This document shows positions 21,985 through 26,590 of a stretch of 26,590 nucleotides of DNA, in pieces; position 1 is the first letter of the stretch, and each line of letters starts with the position of its first letter. Location of the stretch: contig DATEMK010000070.1 of the NCBI GenBank assembly GCA_035275625.1, positions 1 to 26,590 of the forward strand. Reading direction: 5' to 3'. The DNA is from DATEMK01 sp035275625 (GTDB lineage: Bacteria > Bacteroidota > Bacteroidia > AKYH767-A > OLB10). The position numbers and the translations under genes were made by a program. The notes below the pieces were generated by a model that did no database searches, was not told the DNA's origin, and worked only from the letters and a program-made list of their open reading frames with translations.

Positions 21985-24900
21985 ATGAAAACCTATTACA
22001 AATTATTAGCATGCCTGCTCATCCTCGGATTCAGCATGCTCCATTTAACAATGGTAAATGCGCAGTGTACCAACTCAGCATCTTTTGGTTCTGCTGTTGC
22101 ACCTACTGGCGCTGGCGTTGTTACGATCAGCACCTGCAGTTTCCAGTCGGAATATTCCACCATATCCTCTGTAGTTGCCGGTAACCGGTATGTAGTTACT
22201 GCAAGCATTGCAGGAACCTATATCACCATGCACTTCAGCACACCTTCAGGTACAGTTGTGGCAGCAGGTGTAACACCGCTGCAGTTTACAGCTCCCTGCG
22301 CAGGTACTTATTATGCGCACTGGAATACAAATGCTTCATGCGGATTGGCATCCAGCTGTATGACTACCACCATTGCATGTTCATCATGCGGTGCGGCAGC
22401 CAGCCAGTGTACCAATAGCAGTGCATTCGCTACAGTCTCAGCACCCGTTTCCGGTGTTACTACCATTACTACCTGCTCCTTCCAGTCAGAATATTCGACA
22501 ATTAACACTGTTGCATCTAACACAGTTTACAGCACAACTGCATCTCTTGCCGGAACTTTCATCACCGTTCACTCAGGATCTTCTGCAGGCCCGGTTGTGG
22601 CTTCGGGAGTTACCCCGATAATCTGGACATCAACAGTTGCCGGTACTTATTATTTACATTGGAATACAAATGCCTCCTGCGGTTTAGCAAGCTCATGCAT
22701 GACCACAACGATTGGTTTTGTAGGGCCAAATCCCTGCGGGCCTCCTCCTTCAGGATGTACTAACGGGGCAGCATTCGGTTCAGGAACCATTCCTTCCAAC
22801 AATACAGTCATTACGCTTACTACCTGTGCCTTTGCAGGTGAGTATTCTACGGTCTTTGGCGCAGTGGCAGGGCAAACATTACAATTTACTGCTACGGCAA
22901 GTTACAGCCCTGTTTACCTTACTGTTCACAGCGGAACTTTTAATGGTCCGGTAGTAGCCTCAGGAAATTCACCACTTACATTTGCTAATACGTTTACCGG
23001 AACATTGTTTGTACATTATAATACAAATTCTTCCTGCGGCACTTTATCAGTGTGTCATACAGGTACGGTACAATGTACCAGTTGTCCTCCTCCTGCCGCT
23101 CCGAATGATTTATGTGCTGGCGCTTTCACTATTGTATGCCCCTCGACAACAACCGGCAATACAACCGGAGCCGGTACAGATGCTAATGCCTGCGGAGGTG
23201 CAGCTTCACCCGGATTATGGTATAAAATTACTCCTGCAGCATCAACTTCTATCACTTTATCATTATGCGGAAGCGCTTATGACACCCGCATTAGTGTGTA
23301 TTCGGGTTCTTGTGCCGGAGCCATGGTTGCCTGTAACGATGATGCAACATCCGGACCCTGTGCATTTACATTGCAGTCAGAGGTTACTTTCGCTGCTACT
23401 GGCGGAGTTACTTATTTTATACTTGTCAATGGATTCAGCGCCAATTTCGGTGCGTTTACTATGTCAGCAACATGTGCTGCGGCATTTGACCCGTGCGCTG
23501 GTATCGTTGCTTCAAACTTATGCGGTGTTAACAATACTACTGTAATTCCATCCGGCAACGGAGCATGGACCAATGGCCCTTTCCTTCCTCCGGGAAAAGA
23601 AGCCGTATATACATTTACTCCTGTTACGACCGGTAATTACACGATTACACAAACTACATCAACAGTGGGTACATGGGTAGATTATTTCTTCAAACCTCAA
23701 TCAGGTGGTTGTAACAGTTCAGGATGGACATTTATCCAGGATTTGAATGGAAACGGTCTCACCACCGCAGGTTTCGCAATGACAGCCGGTGTTCCATATT
23801 ATATTTATCTTGATCCGGAAGGTACTGCAGGCGGAACTGTGAACTGGCAAGTTAATTGCTCTTTCCCGGCTCCTGCGAATGACCTTTGTACTGCGGTTGT
23901 TCCCGTACCGCTCACTATCGGGGTTCCGCAAGTATTTACGGGTAATACTGTAGGCGCTACTGCAGCGGGTGACGGCTCATTTACTGCTTATCCTACTGTA
24001 TGGCATGCGATTACTTTGCCGGCCTGTGCAGATGTAATCTTAGAATATTGTGCCACCAGCCCGGTGTTTGGAAATGTATGGATTAACCTGGCTACGGCAT
24101 GTCCTGCTTTTGCATTCACGCCAGCAGGTACGTTTGTAAATTGCAGCGGTAACGGAAACTTTATTGTAACTCATCCCAATGTGCCTGCAGGCACTTATTG
24201 GATTCCTGTTCTTGGCCAGTCCAGTGATCCGGGCTTTATTGTAGTGCCGGGCCCTTACTCCTTGACAGTTAATACCGTTGCCTGTCCGCCACCTGCAACA
24301 AATGATGATTGCTCTGGCGCGATACCAATTACATGCGGTTCCATAACAACCGGAAATACAACGGGCAGCAATCCGGATGTTACTCCATGCGGAACATTTG
24401 CTCATGGCTTATGGTATTCCATTACTTTACCGACAAGCGGTACCATAACTTTAGCAACTTGCGGATCAACTTATGACACCTGGTTAAGCATATACTCCGG
24501 CAGCACCTGCGGAGCATTAGGAACATGTGTTGCTTCCAACGATGATGCAGCAGCCGGACCCTGTGCATTTACATTGCAGTCCTACATAACCACTGCTCCC
24601 ATGCCAGCCGGCACGTATTATATACTTGTTGCAGGCTTCAGCACGAACATGGGTTCATTTTCATTGAATGCCACCTGCGCATTATGTGCAGTTCCGCCAG
24701 TGGGTGGTACTGTTACCGGCCCGGCATCGGGTTGCACAGGCAGCATGGTAACATTTAATGTTTCGGGAAGCTCTTCGACCCAGTGGCAGGTATCCAATAT
24801 TTCCGCAACTGGTCCGTTTACAGATATTGCAGGAGAAACTGCTCCCACATTAAATTATATCCCTTCAAGTCCAGGCACTTATTATTTCCAAAACAGCGCT

Positions 24901-26590
24901 TCAGGCCCGGGATGCACGCCAAGCTTCTCCAATGTAGTTACTACTACCATTCTTTCTTCGGGTGGTATTCTGACAACAACAGCTACTCCTTCGGCATCAG
25001 CCTGCCCGGGTACTACAATAAACCTGAACGGTAATTTCGCTACAGGAGCCGCTACATTGACTATTACCATTTCAGCCCCAGGATTTGAGGATGAAGTGGA
25101 ATGGACGGTTAACCCGGGTGGATTCTCCGGAGGCCCTTATGGTTTCGGAACCACTAATACGGTTACCATAGCTCCGTCTTCTTATCCGGTGACATTCTCT
25201 ATAAATTCACAGGGAACTTTCAATGATAACACTCCTACTTATACTGTTACCTGCAATGCAACTTCAACTGTATTGGTTACAGGCAGTTTAGCCGGAGGAC
25301 AAACATTCACAAGCGGTCCGTTAAGCTGTCTCGGTTCTTCGGGAGTGCTTACGAGCCCGTCATGGTCAGGCCCGGGTGGATTTAGTGCAAATACACTGGT
25401 TGCTTCATTGCCGGTTACATCAACTTCAGGAGGTGTTTATACCCTTACAGGTATATCCCCTACCGGATGTCAAGTTTCTTCATCTGTTACAGTTACCACG
25501 CTTGCTTCACCTGTTCCAAGTGCATCGAGCAATGCACCGGTTTGTGACGGATCCAACCTCTCATTCTTCGGAGATAATTTAGCCATCGGCCAATCATCAG
25601 GCAATACCTATTCATGGTCAGGACCAAATGGCTATAGCGCTTCCGGACAATTCCCGACTTTAAGCGGAGCAAGTTTATTGGCTTCGGGTACTTATACCGT
25701 GACAGTGACTAACTCATTGGGTTGTACTGAATCAAGCACGACAAGTGTTAGTATAAATCCCAACCCGATTCTCTCTGTTGCATCTGTTACTAATGCAAGC
25801 TGTATCGGATCTTCCGATGGCTGCATAGACATTGATGCTACCAACGGAGCGCCTCTTTATTTATTTGACCTGGGTGGAAATTCAACTCTTGACGGAATTT
25901 ACTGCGGTTTAGGAGCAGGAACATATACCGTTACTGTCATAGATGACAATGGTTGTGAAAGCTTAACCAATGCAAGTGTTATCGAGGAAGACCTTGTTGA
26001 CCCGGTAATTATTTGCACTCCGGATGTTACGGTAAATAATACTCCGAATCTTTGTTCAGGAGTAGCCACATGGGTGGGACCTGTAGGAACGGATAATTGC
26101 GCAGGCGCTACCACCTCACAAACAGGCGGACCTGTAAGCGGCTCAACTTTCCCTGTTGGAATTACACCTATTACTTATACCGTGACAGATGCATTCCTCA
26201 ATACCGCTACGTGTACGTTTAACGTAATAGTTGTTGACAATCAAAATCCGTCAATCACTTGTCCTCCAGACGTTATAGTTAATAACGATCCGGGTTTCTG
26301 CTATGCAACAGCTGCAGCATTAGGCAACCCGACCACGGGTGATAATTGCGCAGTATTGGGCGTTAGCAACAATGCACCGGCACAGTTCCCTGTGGGAGCT
26401 ACAATAGTTGACTGGGAAGTTGAAGATTTGAGCGGAAACAAAGCCCAGTGCCAGCAGTTTGTAATTGTCCAGGATAATGAGAACCCGGTTATCAGCGGAA
26501 TGCCTTCTAATATCACTTTCACCGCCAGTCCGGCAGATTGCTTCCCTTCTATTTCATGGACAGCTCCGACAGCTGCTGATAACTGCAGTA
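21985..26590 (+). CDS. Giant Cys-rich secreted repeat protein with HYR domains (3' end outside window)
   Basis: The frame is open from ATG 21985 to the window end, at least 1535 residues with no stop. Signal peptide 1-26 or 27 (M-K-T-Y-Y-K, core, V-N-A-Q). The mature part is very rich in Thr, Ser, Gly, Ala and Cys and poor in Lys. Order: three tandem units of about 115 residues (28-141, 142-257, 258-367; hallmark T-x-C-x-[FY]-x-x-E-Y-S-T and H-W-N-T-N-x-S-C-G); a PPC-like unit (368-497) and its near copy (768-898), sharing L-W-Y-x-I-T, Y-D-T and C-A-F-T-L-Q-S; two diverged units between them (498-627, 628-767); Ig/PKD-like segments (about 899-1338); then HYR domains starting near 1339, 1418 and 1497 (I-x-C-x-P-D-V, D-N-C, F-P-V-G). 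Such proteins are usually T9SS-exported adhesins; the tail is not visible. Confidence 0.88.
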   Translation, partial: MKTYYKLLACLLILGFSMLHLTMVNAQCTNSASFGSAVAPTGAGVVTISTCSFQSEYSTISSVVAGNRYVVTASIAGTYITMHFSTPSGTVVAAGVTPLQFTAPCAGTYYAHWNTNASCGLASSCMTTTIACSSCGAAASQCTNSSAFATVSAPVSGVTTITTCSFQSEYSTINTVASNTVYSTTASLAGTFITVHSGSSAGPVVASGVTPIIWTSTVAGTYYLHWNTNASCGLASSCMTTTIGFVGPNPCGPPPSGCTNGAAFGSGTIPSNNTVITLTTCAFAGEYSTVFGAVAGQTLQFTATASYSPVYLTVHSGTFNGPVVASGNSPLTFANTFTGTLFVHYNTNSSCGTLSVCHTGTVQCTSCPPPAAPNDLCAGAFTIVCPSTTTGNTTGAGTDANACGGAASPGLWYKITPAASTSITLSLCGSAYDTRISVYSGSCAGAMVACNDDATSGPCAFTLQSEVTFAATGGVTYFILVNGFSANFGAFTMSATCAAAFDPCAGIVASNLCGVNNTTVIPSGNGAWTNGPFLPPGKEAVYTFTPVTTGNYTITQTTSTVGTWVDYFFKPQSGGCNSSGWTFIQDLNGNGLTTAGFAMTAGVPYYIYLDPEGTAGGTVNWQVNCSFPAPANDLCTAVVPVPLTIGVPQVFTGNTVGATAAGDGSFTAYPTVWHAITLPACADVILEYCATSPVFGNVWINLATACPAFAFTPAGTFVNCSGNGNFIVTHPNVPAGTYWIPVLGQSSDPGFIVVPGPYSLTVNTVACPPPATNDDCSGAIPITCGSITTGNTTGSNPDVTPCGTFAHGLWYSITLPTSGTITLATCGSTYDTWLSIYSGSTCGALGTCVASNDDAAAGPCAFTLQSYITTAPMPAGTYYILVAGFSTNMGSFSLNATCALCAVPPVGGTVTGPASGCTGSMVTFNVSGSSSTQWQVSNISATGPFTDIAGETAPTLNYIPSSPGTYYFQNSASGPGCTPSFSNVVTTTILSSGGILTTTATPSASACPGTTINLNGNFATGAATLTITISAPGFEDEVEWTVNPGGFSGGPYGFGTTNTVTIAPSSYPVTFSINSQGTFNDNTPTYTVTCNATSTVLVTGSLAGGQTFTSGPLSCLGSSGVLTSPSWSGPGGFSANTLVASLPVTSTSGGVYTLTGISPTGCQVSSSVTVTTLASPVPSASSNAPVCDGSNLSFFGDNLAIGQSSGNTYSWSGPNGYSASGQFPTLSGASLLASGTYTVTVTNSLGCTESSTTSVSINPNPILSVASVTNASCIGSSDGCIDIDATNGAPLYLFDLGGNSTLDGIYCGLGAGTYTVTVIDDNGCESLTNASVIEEDLVDPVIICTPDVTVNNTPNLCSGVATWVGPVGTDNCAGATTSQTGGPVSGSTFPVGITPITYTVTDAFLNTATCTFNVIVVDNQNPSITCPPDVIVNNDPGFCYATAAALGNPTTGDNCAVLGVSNNAPAQFPVGATIVDWEVEDLSGNKAQCQQFVIVQDNENPVISGMPSNITFTASPADCFPSISWTAPTAADNCS
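22066..23085 (+). repeat. Three tandem coding repeats of about 345 bp in the giant gene
   Basis: Units begin at the Cys codons at 22066, 22408 and 22756. Protein similarity is obvious, and short identical DNA blocks remain between units 1 and 2 (for example TGGAATACAAATGC). This is a diverged internal duplication. Confidence 0.8.
23351..23378 (+). repeat. 28-bp perfect direct repeat, copy 1 (giant gene)
   Basis: Identical over 28 bp to 24554-24581, inside the two PPC-like units 1203 bp apart. Flanking codons differ at many synonymous positions, so the block is more conserved than its surroundings. Confidence 0.85.
24554..24581 (+). repeat. 28-bp perfect direct repeat, copy 2 (giant gene)
   Basis: Second copy of the block at 23351-23378; it encodes the G-P-C-A-F-T-L-Q motif of the second PPC-like unit. 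Confidence 0.85.

Noticed and set aside
22982..23545. 187-residue plus-strand ORF in another frame, and other short ORFs across 22.0-26.5 kb
   Set aside because: They are shadows of the continuous frame starting at 21985, with no plausible protein features of their own.

Overview
The window looks like chromosomal DNA of a member of the Bacteroidota, probably an uncultured or environmental lineage. The evidence is consistent: several promoters match the Bacteroidota pattern (TTTG at about -33, TAnnTTTG at about -7), Shine-Dalgarno sequences are weak or absent, four complete proteins end in type IX secretion system (T9SS) type A sorting domains, and housekeeping genes sit in arrangements common in that phylum (purN divergent from acpP-fabF-rnc; a separate atpD-atpC pair). 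Many short palindromic intergenic repeats are present. No tRNA, rRNA, CRISPR array, transposase, integrase or phage gene was seen.

Layout. 1-1.1 kb: the 3' end of an unrecognised gene (+) and an AlbA_2/Schlafen-type protein (-). 1.2-2.6 kb: cystathionine beta-synthase with a CBS-domain pair, ending at a shared bidirectional terminator. 2.7-10.1 kb (all -): three large secreted proteins with T9SS tails, namely an M14 zinc carboxypeptidase, a five-heme c-type cytochrome and an FG-GAP/ASPIC-UnbV protein. 10.1-11.8 kb: a repeat-filled promoter region and a metallo-beta-lactamase-fold hydrolase whose reading frame contains a palindromic repeat element. 11.8-17.9 kb: housekeeping genes rnc, fabF and acpP (-), purN (+), atpC and atpD (-), and ribF (+). 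17.9-18.5 kb: an exported leucine-rich-repeat protein whose start codon lies in an 8-bp tandem repeat. 18.5-19.3 kb: a 0.77-kb non-coding stretch with palindromes and a possible terminator. 19.3-26.6 kb (all +): a T9SS-tailed secreted protein, an unrecognised exported protein with a repeated motif, and, 38 bp after it, a very large Cys/Thr/Ser-rich repeat protein (at least 1535 residues, running off the end) with three families of extracellular repeats followed by HYR domains.

The genes fall into two groups. One is core metabolism: fatty-acid synthesis, ATP synthase, purine, flavin and sulfur amino-acid enzymes. The other is a large investment in surface or secreted proteins, where a peptidase, a cytochrome, calcium-binding propeller-like repeats and a giant adhesin-like protein suggest life on particles or in biofilm. 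The least ordinary signals are the in-frame palindromic element inside the hydrolase gene, the T9SS-tailed multiheme cytochrome, the pairing of the unrecognised exported protein with the giant repeat protein, and at least four families of small repeats placed at gene boundaries, one of which separates atpD from atpC.
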